A DNA stretch of 64,000 nucleotides from Phycisphaerae bacterium (GCA_016782885.1 JADHXQ010000004.1:29848-93847); one strand, 5' to 3'; positions 1 through 10,346 are shown, numbered from the stretch's first letter. Translations and numbers: made by a program. The notes: a model not told the origin generated them from the letters alone.

Positions 1-2153
1 CCGACTTTGCGCATCGCGGTGTGGCCTGATGCGGGGGGAGGCATCATCTCACCGTTGATGACATCCGTTGGGAAGTACTTGAGCTTACCACCGTCCTGTA
101 TGTGCTGGTTGAAGAGCACAACCGTCTGTGGATTAACGTTCTTGAGGGAGTCATAGATTTCCTGGGCCGTCAGGTCCGCCGGCGCCCAGTTCATCATATC
201 AATCCAGAAATAGGGGATATGTCCGTTCCGGGTTGCGAGTTCGTGGAGTTGAGCCAGGATCAGCCCGCGCGAGCCGGGTATCTCCTTTCTTCCCGAAGGC
301 CCGCAGTTCTTACCGCCCCACAGGCAATAGTAGATACCGGGAATTAGTCCCTGGCGCCTGCATTCCTGAACGCAGGCCTTGACCACGTCCGTCTTGTTTC
401 CGCTCGACGCCACGTCGAAATTCGTCGTGGCGCTGTCCCAGAGAAGGAAGCCCGACGTGTGACGCGCGGTAAGCACGGCGTGCGTCATGCCCGCGGCCTT
501 GAAGGTGGAAATCCATTGTTTGACATCCAATTGCCGCGGATCGTAAAGCATGGGATCCTTGATGTCGCAGAATTCCTTGCCGCTGAACTGATTTGAATTG
601 AAACAGAGGAACGCCCCGTACTTCCATTGACTCCATTTCCTGATCAGGTCATTGTTTTCAGACGTGGCGGGCCGATGATGGGGCAGAAGCTTGACCTGGT
701 AAACAGCGGGCGCCTTACCATCGGGAGTATGCACCTTGAGCAGGCTTGTTCCGTCGGTTTCCTTCTTCTCGCTGACTTTGTAATTGGTCGGCTTGAAGGC
801 CTTGGGCTTGACAGGCTCCATGCGGGCCACTGACCTGTCGAATTCGAGCTTGACGATCGTGTCGAGGTCATCGCGATCTTTGGCTCCGACGGTCACGGTG
901 ATCCCGCTGCCGGTCTGCTCGACTCTCGCCTTTCCGCCGGTCAGGACGGAGTGCGAAACTATCTTTCGGTCAATCGGCGGGAGGGTGATCGAATCGCCAG
1001 GCCAGCGGAGGATGTGCAGGTAAACAGTCTTGCCCTTGTGTGTCGAACCGCCCCACCACCGCCCTGCCGGGAGTTTGAAACCGTCGCGAGCGGAGTTGAA
1101 TCTGCGGGCGTTGCGATCCGGCGAGATGAACGGACCGCCGCGAGTACCGTAGATCGATTCGCCGTATTTCTTCATCCACTTCCCGATTTTGCGGAAGCTT
1201 TCGGCCTGTCGAGGCTCGATTCGCCCGTCAGGCATGGGGTTGGTGTTGAGCGCCAGGTTCCCGTCCCCCACGGCACACAGGATCAGCATACGAAGCCCAT
1301 CAGTGAACGGCTTGAGTTTGTCGTCGGGTTTCCACGCCCACTGCGTTCCGAGGGTAATGCAGCTTTCCCACGGGCGTTTTGTGTTGACTCGCCCGACGTG
1401 CTGCTCGGGCGTATCGAAATCGCCGGGAAGCCCGCAGCGGTTGTTAATGATCAGGTGCGGCTGGAGCTTGCGGGCCATCGCAAACAGCTTCTTCGTATCC
1501 CAGTCGGTCTCCCTGCCGCCCAGGTCGAACCACAACCCGTCGATCTTCCCGTAGTTCGTCAGCAGTTCGCGGACCTGACCGTGGAAGTACTTGATGTAAC
1601 GCCCGTGGTTTTCGCCCCGGTAGTCCGGATGATGCCAGTCCGGCTGAGAGTAGTAGATTATAAGTTTCAGATCGTGCTTGTGACATGCGTCGGCGACGTG
1701 CTTCATCACGTCGACCTTCCACGACGACGCCGGTCCGGTGGTCTTGAAATCGGTGAGTTTCGTGTCGTACAGGCAGAATCCGTCGTGATGCTTCACAAGG
1801 AAGATCAGGTACTTCTGCCCGGCGTCTTTTGCGATTTTGACCCATGCTTCGGCGGAGAACTTGTCGGGCTTCCACTTGGTGTAGAGCTTGTCGTAGACTT
1901 TCGCCGGCGTCGGTCCCTTCCCTCCGCGAACGCCTTTGCGGCGTCCCCACGCCGGGGCCCCACGCGACCATCCGATCTCCTTGCCCGTCAGGCTCACCGG
2001 TCCCCAGCAGAGGAACATGCCGAATCGCATGTCCTTCCATGCCTCGACGACCTCGCCTTTCGCGGTCAGCGGAAAGTTATCAGCACCGCTCGCCGCAATC
2101 GATCCGAGAAGCATCGCGGCGAGGAGAGCCGCCGGAGCGATTCGTTTGCGCAT
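1..2153 (-). CDS. Tandem-domain GH29 alpha-L-fucosidase (3' end beyond window)
   Basis: The frame is open from ATG at 2153 to the left edge, so the C-terminus is missing. A signal peptide is followed by a GH29 fold: GMFLCWGP near residue 45, KHHDGF near 121 and LWFD with Asp210 as the expected nucleophile. A second, more diverged copy begins near residue 500 (GAFLCFNS, then RHTSGF, then FWID with Asp652). GH29 enzymes release alpha-L-fucose and usually carry one catalytic domain, so the duplication is unusual. The second copy lacks the HHD of the first, and its activity is uncertain. The gene starts 12 bases after the HzsA-like gene and is probably co-transcribed with it. A GGTGG ribosome-binding sequence precedes the start. 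Confidence 0.85.
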   Translation of the reverse strand, partial: MRKRIAPAALLAAMLLGSIAASGADNFPLTAKGEVVEAWKDMRFGMFLCWGPVSLTGKEIGWSRGAPAWGRRKGVRGGKGPTPAKVYDKLYTKWKPDKFSAEAWVKIAKDAGQKYLIFLVKHHDGFCLYDTKLTDFKTTGPASSWKVDVMKHVADACHKHDLKLIIYYSQPDWHHPDYRGENHGRYIKYFHGQVRELLTNYGKIDGLWFDLGGRETDWDTKKLFAMARKLQPHLIINNRCGLPGDFDTPEQHVGRVNTKRPWESCITLGTQWAWKPDDKLKPFTDGLRMLILCAVGDGNLALNTNPMPDGRIEPRQAESFRKIGKWMKKYGESIYGTRGGPFISPDRNARRFNSARDGFKLPAGRWWGGSTHKGKTVYLHILRWPGDSITLPPIDRKIVSHSVLTGGKARVEQTGSGITVTVGAKDRDDLDTIVKLEFDRSVARMEPVKPKAFKPTNYKVSEKKETDGTSLLKVHTPDGKAPAVYQVKLLPHHRPATSENNDLIRKWSQWKYGAFLCFNSNQFSGKEFCDIKDPMLYDPRQLDVKQWISTFKAAGMTHAVLTARHTSGFLLWDSATTNFDVASSGNKTDVVKACVQECRRQGLIPGIYYCLWGGKNCGPSGRKEIPGSRGLILAQLHELATRNGHIPYFWIDMMNWAPADLTAQEIYDSLKNVNPQTVVLFNQHIQDGGKLKYFPTDVINGEMMPPPASGHTAMRKV

Positions 2154-2165
2154 TGTCCACCTCGT

Positions 2166-4760
2166 CTATTCGAGTGTCGGTTTGGCGATCTCGCCGCGGA
2201 GCTGCGCCTCGCCGCCCTCCTTCTCGTACACGCCGTAGAACGGCGAGCAGGAATCCAACCACACGGTTATGCGGCGCATTTCGTCGGGCGAGAGCTTCAC
2301 CTTGTAATGCCCCTTCTGGAGCAACTGATAGAGGTTTGAGGCCTGTGCCCCGAAAGCACCCGGTATAGTGCGATACCAACCGGGATCGCCCCAACTCTTA
2401 CCGCCGTAATCGTAGAAACCGTACTTCGGCGCCAGGTTCAGATAGGAAACGAAGTAGGATGTCTTCGGATTCATATAACTGCCCCGGGACGTCTTGACGA
2501 TCTTCGAATCCAGCGGCAGGGTCTGCTTGGTCTTGTCTTTATTGTCCTTGTTCTTCTCGTGACATTTGACGCAGTGCTTGTCGAGCACGGGCTGGATGAG
2601 TCGCGGGTAGCTGAACGGGTTGGTACCGTCGGCCTCGGGCTTGAGCACTGATGGAGCCCGTTTCATCGCCATGGTCACTTTCCTCGACGGCGAGGTGGCA
2701 ACGCCGTATTTGGACTCGTGGCAACCCTGGCAGATCGTACGCTCGCCAGGCTGGAAATGCGTGCCCGACCGCATCGACATAACCGCCAGACCCTTTTCGT
2801 CGAGCACCTGGAAGAACAGCTCCTTGCCCGACGGTACGGTGAAGTGGGCGCTGCCGTCTTCTTCGACCGGCACAGTTCCAAGCACCGCGCGGGTGAGGTT
2901 TATCGAATCTCTGGCCTGGGGGATCTGGCAGCCGGTTGCGTGAGTCACCCGCGCCGATGCGACCGACAGCGGGAAGACCTGGTAGACGCGCAGAGATTTG
3001 ATCTTCACGCCTTTGGGCAGGGGCTTGGCGGCGTTGTAGACGTTGACCACGCCCACGGTGGCGGACTTGCCCGGATTGGCTTCGAGGCGTTTGGACATCT
3101 CCGGAATCACGGGCGGTTTTTTGCGGGCCTTGATCGGAATGGGACTCTGCGAAGCGATCGACGGGTCACGGTAGATCAGTTCCCTGTTACCGAAAGAATC
3201 GACGAGATAGATCCCGTACATTGTCCCGCTGGTGCCTCTTCCTCCGGGGTCATACGCGCAAATGTAGTAGTCTTCGTTCAGCGGCCAGGGCTGGCCGTAC
3301 AGCATCGACCGCTGCTTGTGGGTCTGCGATTCGGGGAAGCCCGCGTCGGGTGTCACGCGTTTCACCGGACCCATCGCGTCGTCGTCTTCGGCGCGGGGAT
3401 CGATAATCACCATCGAACCGAACGATTGAGCGTGGTGCGGAGCGGCGACGGCCACGAACTTGTTCGAACCGGGAATGGCGCGGGCGTCGACCTCCATGTC
3501 CGGGCGCTTGTTGCGCGTGGCGTAGTTTCCGTGTACGGCGCGCGGGTCGCGTCCGTCGGGAGTGGTGGTCCACGCCATGTGGGCGATCTGTCCGTGCCGA
3601 TCAACGTAGTCCCATCGCGTCCAGATGATCATTCCGTCGTTTGTGACGCTGGGATGCCATTCGTTTGTCTCGTGGAACGACAGGCATTTGATACCGCTGC
3701 CGTCTGCGGCCATGTCGTAGAGGGTGTAGGTCGGGCAGACACGCCCGCAACGCAGGTATCCGCCGCGCCGCTCGGTGATGAAAGCGATCCGCCCCGAGGG
3801 CATGAAGCACGGGTCGAAATCGTTCCACGTACCGTCGGTCAGCATCCGGAGATTCTTCCCGTCGATCCCGACGGAGAAAACATGGTAAGACCGTTCCTTG
3901 GCCCAATGCCCTCTCGACGGGTCCGTATGATAATCATGCCCCCGCCCGCCGGTGCACTCGACGTAAGCAAACGCCACAGTCTTTGCGTCAAACGACAAAT
4001 CGGGCGAAAGGAACGATCCGCCCACGGTATTATCGGCCCCGCCGCTTCCCATACCGTTGTAACGAACCTTCCAGAGTTTCTTTGGACCACCGGAGAGCTT
4101 CTGCCCCTTCAGGCGTCCGGTGGCGACCACCGACTTGTCCAGCAGGCTGCGGATCTTCGGTTTCGCTCCGAACACGTCGCTGAGAACGTAAAGCCCCCCG
4201 CCGGGGCGCTGGGCCGTACCGTAGTACTGGTCACACATGTGATTGTAGCCCGGCAGCAGACGCTTGATAATCAGCATCTCGCTGAAGTCGAGCAGCGGAT
4301 TGGAAAACGCGATACGCCGGCGAAGTTCGCAGACCTTGTCGAACATCGCACGGCGTGCCGGGGCGTCTTTGGGGTCGACCTTGGCGGCGGAGGCTTTCAG
4401 CGCCGCCAGTTCGCTCTTCATCTTGTCGAGCCTGGGCGCCTTGGGCATTGCGGCGATATCCGCAAGCAGCGCCTCACTGCGGCGCAGGATAATGTCCAGA
4501 GCGTCGCGGTCGGTGTCGAGTATCATCGACTCCTTGCGGAAAGTCTCCGATGCAAACTTGTTGATCGTCGCCCGCGACTTGATATCCCTGGACAACGTGG
4601 CGAAACGCCGGTCGGCCTCTCCGGCGGGATACGCCGAACCCGACGGCGCCGGTCCGGTCCAGGCGTCAGGCTCGGCGACAGCCCGACCGCAAAGCAAACT
4701 GGCAACCATCAGCCCCAAGATAACTTTCGAGATACCATTTGTGTTCATTTCGTTTCTCAC
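2166..4760 (-). CDS. Secreted HzsA-like/PD40 protein with two CxxCH motifs
   Basis: An 864-residue protein with an N-terminal signal peptide. Its middle has beta-propeller-like PD40 segments (for example WNDFDPCFMPSGRIAFITE). Two c-type-cytochrome-like sites, CQGCH at 677-681 and CVKCH at 730-734, follow. This is the layout of planctomycete proteins annotated as hydrazine synthase alpha-like. The similarity does not imply hydrazine synthesis, because no other anammox gene is present. Covalent heme binding in the periplasm is likely from the motifs, but the substrate is unknown. It is first in an operon with the downstream fucosidase and diverges from the sulfatase at 4888. A second relative with an extra C-terminal domain lies at 57405-60719. 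Confidence 0.75.
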   Translation of the reverse strand: MRNEMNTNGISKVILGLMVASLLCGRAVAEPDAWTGPAPSGSAYPAGEADRRFATLSRDIKSRATINKFASETFRKESMILDTDRDALDIILRRSEALLADIAAMPKAPRLDKMKSELAALKASAAKVDPKDAPARRAMFDKVCELRRRIAFSNPLLDFSEMLIIKRLLPGYNHMCDQYYGTAQRPGGGLYVLSDVFGAKPKIRSLLDKSVVATGRLKGQKLSGGPKKLWKVRYNGMGSGGADNTVGGSFLSPDLSFDAKTVAFAYVECTGGRGHDYHTDPSRGHWAKERSYHVFSVGIDGKNLRMLTDGTWNDFDPCFMPSGRIAFITERRGGYLRCGRVCPTYTLYDMAADGSGIKCLSFHETNEWHPSVTNDGMIIWTRWDYVDRHGQIAHMAWTTTPDGRDPRAVHGNYATRNKRPDMEVDARAIPGSNKFVAVAAPHHAQSFGSMVIIDPRAEDDDAMGPVKRVTPDAGFPESQTHKQRSMLYGQPWPLNEDYYICAYDPGGRGTSGTMYGIYLVDSFGNRELIYRDPSIASQSPIPIKARKKPPVIPEMSKRLEANPGKSATVGVVNVYNAAKPLPKGVKIKSLRVYQVFPLSVASARVTHATGCQIPQARDSINLTRAVLGTVPVEEDGSAHFTVPSGKELFFQVLDEKGLAVMSMRSGTHFQPGERTICQGCHESKYGVATSPSRKVTMAMKRAPSVLKPEADGTNPFSYPRLIQPVLDKHCVKCHEKNKDNKDKTKQTLPLDSKIVKTSRGSYMNPKTSYFVSYLNLAPKYGFYDYGGKSWGDPGWYRTIPGAFGAQASNLYQLLQKGHYKVKLSPDEMRRITVWLDSCSPFYGVYEKEGGEAQLRGEIAKPTLE

Positions 4761-4887
4761 CTTTGTAAAACCAGTTCAGAACCACCCCGCCTGCATTACA
4801 ATAGCGTACCGGTTTGCGGCGGGCATTTCAATTCCTTTGCGGCCCCATGCCTGCTATAGTCGTCCGAAGTTCGTCAGGAGAGTATAA

Positions 4888-6345
4888 ATGCAGCGACGCG
4901 ACTTCCTCAAAGCCTTGAGCCTCGGCGCAGCGGCCGCCGTCTTTCCGCAAGCGCCCGCGACGGCAAAAGCTTCGAAACGCAAACCAAACGTCGTGCTCGT
5001 GCTGGTCGACGACATGGGCTGGACCGACGTGGGCTGCTTTGGCAGCACGTACTACCAGACGCCCAACATCGACCGCCTGTGTCGCGGGGGCATGAAGTTC
5101 ACCCAGGGCTACGCAGCCTGCGCCGTCTGCAGCCCCACGCGAGCGTCAGTCATGACCGGACGATACCCCGCGAGAGTTGGCGTGACCGATTGGATCCACT
5201 TCCACGATCGCCGCGCCACAGCCGCCGCCAAAGCGGGCAAGAACCCCGAAGGCTTCGACCCGCACCGCAATCGCAAGCTCCTGACTCCAATTTGCAAGTT
5301 CTGGCTGGAACACAACGAAGTCACTATCCCCGAAATGCTCAAACCGCTGGGCTACGTTTCGTGTCACGTGGGCAAGTGGCATCTCGGGCCCAAAGACTGG
5401 TATCCCGACAAGCAGGGCTTCGATTACAATTTCGGCGGTACCGCAATCGGCGCGCCTCCGAGCTTCTTCGATCCGTACTCACGATCGGGAAAAACCGCGG
5501 GAATCGCCACATTCCCGCCACGAAAGAAAGGTGAGTACCTCACCGATCGCGAAGCCGAGCATGCGGTCGGCTTTATCGAGAAGCATCACGACAAGCCCTT
5601 CTTCCTGCAGGTGGCCCACTACGCGGTCCACTCGCCCATCCAGGCCAAGAAGGAGATCATCGCAAAGTACAAGGCGCGCAAAACCACCAACCAGAAGAAC
5701 CCGGTGTATGCGGCCATGGTCGAAAGCGTTGACCAGGCGGTCGGGAAGATCATGAATGTTCTGGACAAACACAAGCTCACCGACGATACGATGTTCATCT
5801 TCACGTCCGACAACGGCGGCGCGGTGCATTTTCCCGCGACAGACAACGCACCCCTTCGCAAGGGAAAGGGTTACGCCTACGAAGGCGGGATTCGCGAACC
5901 GTTCATCATCCGCTGGCCGGGGAAGGTCAAGGCCGGCGCCGTCTGCAATACGCCCGTCTGCAGCATCGACCTCCTGCCCACTATCGCCACCGCCACAGGC
6001 GCCAAAATGCCCGACAAGACCATAGACGGACTTGACCTCACCCCGCTGCTAAAGCAGACCGGCGACCTGAAGCGAAAGACGCTGTATTGGCATTTTCCGC
6101 ATTACTGGTGGGGCACGAGAATCAAACCCTACAGCATCATCCGCGACGGCGACTGGAAACTCATCCGCCGCTACGAGAGCGGCAAGCGGGAACTTTACAA
6201 TCTCAAGGACGATCTGTCCGAGAAGACCGACCAGGCCGCCGCAATGCCCAAGAAGGTCGCCGAACTGGACGCGAAGCTGACCGCCTGGCTGGAATCCGTC
6301 GGAGCCAAACTCCCCAAGCCCAATCCCGAATACAAACCAAAGTAA
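4888..6345 (+). CDS. Tat-exported family S1 sulfatase
   Basis: A 485-residue sulfatase of the alkaline phosphatase superfamily. The N-terminus MQRRDFLKA is a Tat signal. The metal-site start VDDMGWTDVG is followed by the C-S-P-T-R signature with Cys81, the residue that must be converted to formylglycine. GKWHLG and the DNGG segment FTSDNGG supply further active-site residues. It should hydrolyse sulfate esters on a glycan outside the cytoplasm; the exact substrate cannot be read from sequence. CAGGAGAG lies just before the ATG. It is followed after 9 bases by a second sulfatase, so the two form an operon. Confidence 0.9.
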   Translation: MQRRDFLKALSLGAAAAVFPQAPATAKASKRKPNVVLVLVDDMGWTDVGCFGSTYYQTPNIDRLCRGGMKFTQGYAACAVCSPTRASVMTGRYPARVGVTDWIHFHDRRATAAAKAGKNPEGFDPHRNRKLLTPICKFWLEHNEVTIPEMLKPLGYVSCHVGKWHLGPKDWYPDKQGFDYNFGGTAIGAPPSFFDPYSRSGKTAGIATFPPRKKGEYLTDREAEHAVGFIEKHHDKPFFLQVAHYAVHSPIQAKKEIIAKYKARKTTNQKNPVYAAMVESVDQAVGKIMNVLDKHKLTDDTMFIFTSDNGGAVHFPATDNAPLRKGKGYAYEGGIREPFIIRWPGKVKAGAVCNTPVCSIDLLPTIATATGAKMPDKTIDGLDLTPLLKQTGDLKRKTLYWHFPHYWWGTRIKPYSIIRDGDWKLIRRYESGKRELYNLKDDLSEKTDQAAAMPKKVAELDAKLTAWLESVGAKLPKPNPEYKPK

Positions 6346-6354
6346 GGAACTTCC

Positions 6355-7791
6355 ATGAAGCGACACAGCAGACGTGAATTTCTCAAGGCCGTCGCGCTCG
6401 GCGCCGCGGCGGTATCGCTGGGCGGCTGCAAGCAGGCAATCTCCGCATCGGCGACCGGCAAGTCCGGCAGGAAACCCAACATCATCCTGATCATGATCGA
6501 CGACATGGGCTGGATGGACCTGCACTGCCAGGGAAACAAGAATCTCGATACGCCGCATATCGACAAACTCGCCAAAGACGGAATGCGCTTCACCGACGCC
6601 TATGCTGCCGCCCCGGTGTGCTCGCCAACGCGGGCGTCGATCATGTCGGGGCAATCGCCGGCGCGCTTGATGATCACCAACCACATCCCCGACCAGGCGC
6701 GCTTCGAGCCCAAAGGCGCCAAGCTCAAATCGGCCAAGACAATCAACGTCCTGCCGCTGGAGAAAGTCACCATCGCCGAACGCCTCAAGGCCGACGGGTA
6801 CGCCACCGCCTTCATGGGCAAATGGCACCTCAGCGGAAAACGCAAGGGCAACGATCAGGGACGCGGCGACGACCGCTTCAACCCCGAGAACCAGGGTTTC
6901 GACATTAACATTGGCGGCTGCTGCTACGGAGGTCCGCCGACGTACTGGGACCCCTACAAAATCTACAATCTCAAGCCTCGCAAGACAGGCGAGTACCTGC
7001 CCGACCGCCTGTGCGACGAGGCGATGGGGTTCATCACCGCCAGCAGCAAGGCCCGCAAACCGTTCTTCCTGTCGCTGTGGAACTACACGGTGCATTGGCC
7101 GATGGAGGCGCCAAATCCGCTGATCGAAAAGTACAAGTCTCGCGTCGGACCGGGCATCAAGGATGCCAGATACGCAGCCATGCTCGAAGCGATGGATACA
7201 GCAATGGGGCGACTTTTTGCGAAAGTCGACGAACTGGGCATCCGCGACGAGACGCTGGTGATCTTCACTTCCGACAACGGCGCCTACGGCGGCGTGGGCG
7301 ACAACAGGCCGCTTCGCCTCGACAAGGGGCACCTGTACGAAGGCGGTATCCGCGTACCGACCATCATCCGCTGGCCGGGAGTCATACCGCCCGGCACGAC
7401 CTGCGCCACGCCGATTATCAGCACCGACTTCTACCCGACCCTGCTGTCCGCAGCCGGTCTGAAACCGCAAAACGGACAGATCATCGACGGCGAGGACATC
7501 ACCCCCCTGCTTACGAAAACCGGCGCGCTGAAGCGCAAAGCCATCCACTTCCACTACCCCAACTACGCCTTCCACAGATCCAACGGCCTCGGTGGAGCGA
7601 TCAGGCAAGGCAAGTACAAACTCATCAAGTGGTATCTGGACGGCTCGGTGGAGCTCTACGATCTGTCGAAAGACATCTCGGAGAAAGTGAACATCGCCAG
7701 GCAGCAGCCCGCAATAGCCGCCCAAATGAAAGCCGATCTTGAAGCCTGGCTGGTCAAGAACAACGCAGTCATGCCCGAGCGAATCACCTGA
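6355..7791 (+). CDS. Family S1 sulfatase, probable Tat lipoprotein
   Basis: A 478-residue sulfatase with the C-S-P-T-R signature (Cys89), IDDMGWMD metal motif, GKWHLS and FTSDNGA. The N-terminus combines a twin-arginine stretch (SRREFLKA) with an LGGC lipobox (Cys25), so the enzyme may be Tat-exported and then lipid anchored. It is a clear paralogue of the gene before it but not a near-identical copy, which suggests different sulfate positions or sugars. AAGGAACTTCC supplies the ribosome-binding site. It ends 12 bases from the convergent GH36-like gene. Confidence 0.9.
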   Translation: MKRHSRREFLKAVALGAAAVSLGGCKQAISASATGKSGRKPNIILIMIDDMGWMDLHCQGNKNLDTPHIDKLAKDGMRFTDAYAAAPVCSPTRASIMSGQSPARLMITNHIPDQARFEPKGAKLKSAKTINVLPLEKVTIAERLKADGYATAFMGKWHLSGKRKGNDQGRGDDRFNPENQGFDINIGGCCYGGPPTYWDPYKIYNLKPRKTGEYLPDRLCDEAMGFITASSKARKPFFLSLWNYTVHWPMEAPNPLIEKYKSRVGPGIKDARYAAMLEAMDTAMGRLFAKVDELGIRDETLVIFTSDNGAYGGVGDNRPLRLDKGHLYEGGIRVPTIIRWPGVIPPGTTCATPIISTDFYPTLLSAAGLKPQNGQIIDGEDITPLLTKTGALKRKAIHFHYPNYAFHRSNGLGGAIRQGKYKLIKWYLDGSVELYDLSKDISEKVNIARQQPAIAAQMKADLEAWLVKNNAVMPERIT

Positions 7792-7802
7792 GGCGCTTGC
7801 GG

Positions 7803-10346
7803 CTACTTGCTCGCGGCTACCGCGACTTTTTGTTTGGTCAGTACGTTTTGGGTGACTCGGCGGTAGTTTTGTGAGATTGGATGAGGCAGGTGCTGGTCGG
7901 TTGGCGCGGGACTGGCCTTCACGGGGCGGTCGGCGATTATCCACGCTTCGGTCGAGACCGCGGCCGCCGAGTCGCCCTTGAGGCGGGCCTGGAGCATTAT
8001 CGTCTTGCCGCGGTATGGCGCCAGGTCGAAGGCGTGGATGCTCCATCTGGCGTCTTTGGACGACTGGCGGGCGGGGACGGTTTTCCCGTCGACGGTGAGT
8101 TCCACGTCGACCGTCCCCCAGGGCTGGACCACAAGTTCGTAGCGTTTCATCGCTTCGTCGGGAACTTGCAGTTTCAGGACGATCGCTTTGTCGGCAATGG
8201 CGGCTTTGGCGGCGGGCAGTGGTTTGGCCTCGACCGCCAGGGTCTCAGGCGGTCGGCCCGGATCGATCTCGCAAACGATCACGGTGTCGCCCGGAACTGT
8301 CACCTTGAACGGTTTGCCTGATGTCAGATGCCAGGACATCTGCTTTACGAACGGATAGATCGCCCTCGCCCGGTATGCCTTGCCCTTTGCGCCACGATAG
8401 TAGACCGCGGCGTCGAACGGTACTGTTAGCCTCTGGGCGTTGCGGTTTGGGTTGCGGACGGTGAGTATCGCCCTGTCACCGACCCAGCTTACAAATCCGT
8501 ATATCTCGCCTTTCCCCGGATTACCGCCGATTATCACCGTGTTCTTCAGTCGATCCTGGTTGCGCTGGGCCCAATCCGACGCCCGTCCGAGCACTTCCCA
8601 CTGGTCTTCGTTGATGAGCTTGGGCGTGAGGTAGAGTTCCTTTACCATCGTCCCGCGGGCGCAGTACATCACGACGTGATTCGACCAGTTTTCCAGCAGG
8701 TCCTTCCCGTCGGTGAACGGTTTCTTGGCGGAATAAATTATCCCGTGCGTCATGAAGTTCGCGATCGGAATAATCGGGCGGGCGGTGCGCTGGGGATTGT
8801 TGAAATTCTGGAAAAAATACTCGTCGCGATACGAGGTCGACCGGTCACGATGCGCCAGGTGCGGATACTTGCGGGAATTGCCCGAATCGCCCGACATCAT
8901 CCACAACGAATCTACATGCTGAAGCCACCACGGCGAGAACCACGATCCGTTAGTGTAATTCTGGTAGACCTTCGGATTCAGCGACCGCTCGTACTTCAGC
9001 AGATCGAGCGTCACGTCAAGGCAGGCCTCGCGGGCATGACGCTGCGTGATGTAGTTGCTGGTGAAGTTGTGGTTGAAGTCGTGCTTGATGTAGTCCACGC
9101 CGGCGTCGGCGATCAGGAACTTCAACGCCTTCTTCAGGTCGCGTTGGTATTTCGGGTCGAGAATATCGAAGTATGCCTTGCCCTCCATCCACCTGGCCTC
9201 GCGTTTGAAGCCCTTGGCGTACGCGGGCTTGTAGCCGATCTTCAGCCCGTGGGCAGTGGAGTTATTCGTCCCGTCCAGCGCCATCCAAATCCCCAAGTGC
9301 GTCTTGTCGTGATCCATCAGGGCTTTGGACAGTTCCGGCAGCGGCGAATGCGAGGCGCTGACCTGCGGTTGGAATATGTACTCGAACGCCTTGGTGTTCT
9401 GCCACCCGTGGTCGGGCACAATCGCATCAAGCTTGGCGCCGTACTTTTTCAGCTTGTCGTTGATGGGCTTGTAGACGTTCGAGATGAAGTGATCGATACC
9501 GAGGTTCTTGCCTTCGGGAGAGTACCAATTGTTGTAGTGCAGGTGGCTGCGAGGGGGCTTGCGTGTTTCGGCGATGTAGTCAAACAACGCCAGTTCCGCA
9601 TTGTCACCCTTGGTTTTGCTCAGGCCCATGACGGCGCGTTTGGAAACGATTGCCCACTTGCCCCCCGCCTGCTCGCGGGCGTATCCGGGGAAATGGAATA
9701 CCGACACCAGACCCTTGCGCGGTGCAAAGATCTTGTCGCGTCCGTCGAGATCTATCATGTAATCCCAGCGATAGAAGTAGTCGGGATTGGCGAAGCCGTC
9801 GCTGTGTCGACTGTAGAAGCACGGGTAGTCCGCCCCGACGAACCAGTTGCCCAGGAACACCGCCTCGCCCCGTCCGCCGCGTGAGGCCTTAGTCGGCGCG
9901 GAGAATCGCAACACGGACAGGCGGTCGATCTTCTCGCCCTTTTTCATTGTGAGCGTAACGGTCTTGTACAGATACGGACCCGTGCCCCACTCGTACGTTA
10001 CCATCACGCCGCGCGGCGCTTTGGGAGACGTCGAGGCTTTGGGCTTGTACTGGATCTGTATCGCCAGTGGGGTGGCGTTCCCGACTATTTGTTTGGGCTC
10101 ATCGGCTTGGTAGTCCGCCGCCGTGAAGCGAGTATCATCGAACAACAGTATCTCGAACTCATCGCTGTCCAGCGTTATCGCATCGGAACCGTCAGCCCGC
10201 GACAGGCCGCAGTTGGCCCAAACGCCATCGGTCAGCCTGAAGTCCACCCGAATATGCTCGTTGGACAGTTCGATCAGTTTGGCCGCCTGCGCAACTGACG
10301 CAAACAGGCAAATCAGCAGGCACGCCAACATTCCACATCGTCTCAT
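7803..10346 (-). CDS. Secreted GH36-like (clan GH-D) alpha-galactosidase-type glycosidase
   Basis: An 847-residue protein with a signal peptide. An N-terminal beta-rich region precedes a TIM-barrel section. DYIKHDFN, with Asp423, matches the KWD-type nucleophile strand of clan GH-D, and SGDSGN with Asp487 fits the acid/base position 64 residues later, a normal GH36 spacing. A C-terminal beta region follows. It is therefore expected to release alpha-linked galactose or a related sugar, but the exact family (GH36 or a relative) is an inference from motifs. It is the last of three same-strand genes (12544 to 7803) with very short gaps. AAAGGA precedes the start. Confidence 0.65.
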   Translation of the reverse strand: MRRCGMLACLLICLFASVAQAAKLIELSNEHIRVDFRLTDGVWANCGLSRADGSDAITLDSDEFEILLFDDTRFTAADYQADEPKQIVGNATPLAIQIQYKPKASTSPKAPRGVMVTYEWGTGPYLYKTVTLTMKKGEKIDRLSVLRFSAPTKASRGGRGEAVFLGNWFVGADYPCFYSRHSDGFANPDYFYRWDYMIDLDGRDKIFAPRKGLVSVFHFPGYAREQAGGKWAIVSKRAVMGLSKTKGDNAELALFDYIAETRKPPRSHLHYNNWYSPEGKNLGIDHFISNVYKPINDKLKKYGAKLDAIVPDHGWQNTKAFEYIFQPQVSASHSPLPELSKALMDHDKTHLGIWMALDGTNNSTAHGLKIGYKPAYAKGFKREARWMEGKAYFDILDPKYQRDLKKALKFLIADAGVDYIKHDFNHNFTSNYITQRHAREACLDVTLDLLKYERSLNPKVYQNYTNGSWFSPWWLQHVDSLWMMSGDSGNSRKYPHLAHRDRSTSYRDEYFFQNFNNPQRTARPIIPIANFMTHGIIYSAKKPFTDGKDLLENWSNHVVMYCARGTMVKELYLTPKLINEDQWEVLGRASDWAQRNQDRLKNTVIIGGNPGKGEIYGFVSWVGDRAILTVRNPNRNAQRLTVPFDAAVYYRGAKGKAYRARAIYPFVKQMSWHLTSGKPFKVTVPGDTVIVCEIDPGRPPETLAVEAKPLPAAKAAIADKAIVLKLQVPDEAMKRYELVVQPWGTVDVELTVDGKTVPARQSSKDARWSIHAFDLAPYRGKTIMLQARLKGDSAAAVSTEAWIIADRPVKASPAPTDQHLPHPISQNYRRVTQNVLTKQKVAVAASK

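Noticed and set aside
951..2339. Long open frame on the plus strand opposite the fucosidase gene
   Set aside because: It is antisense to a clear GH29 protein, has arginine/alanine-rich nonsense composition and no recognisable domain. GC-rich codons leave the opposite frames open.
2166..4760. Hydrazine synthase subunit and therefore anammox metabolism
   Set aside because: Only a distant fold-level similarity, with no partner subunits, hydrazine dehydrogenase or other anammox genes in the window.
6049..8046. 665-residue minus-strand open frame across the sulfatase and GH36-like genes
   Set aside because: Most of it is opposite a sulfatase with all motifs intact, and its other end runs through the GH36-like gene in a wrong frame.
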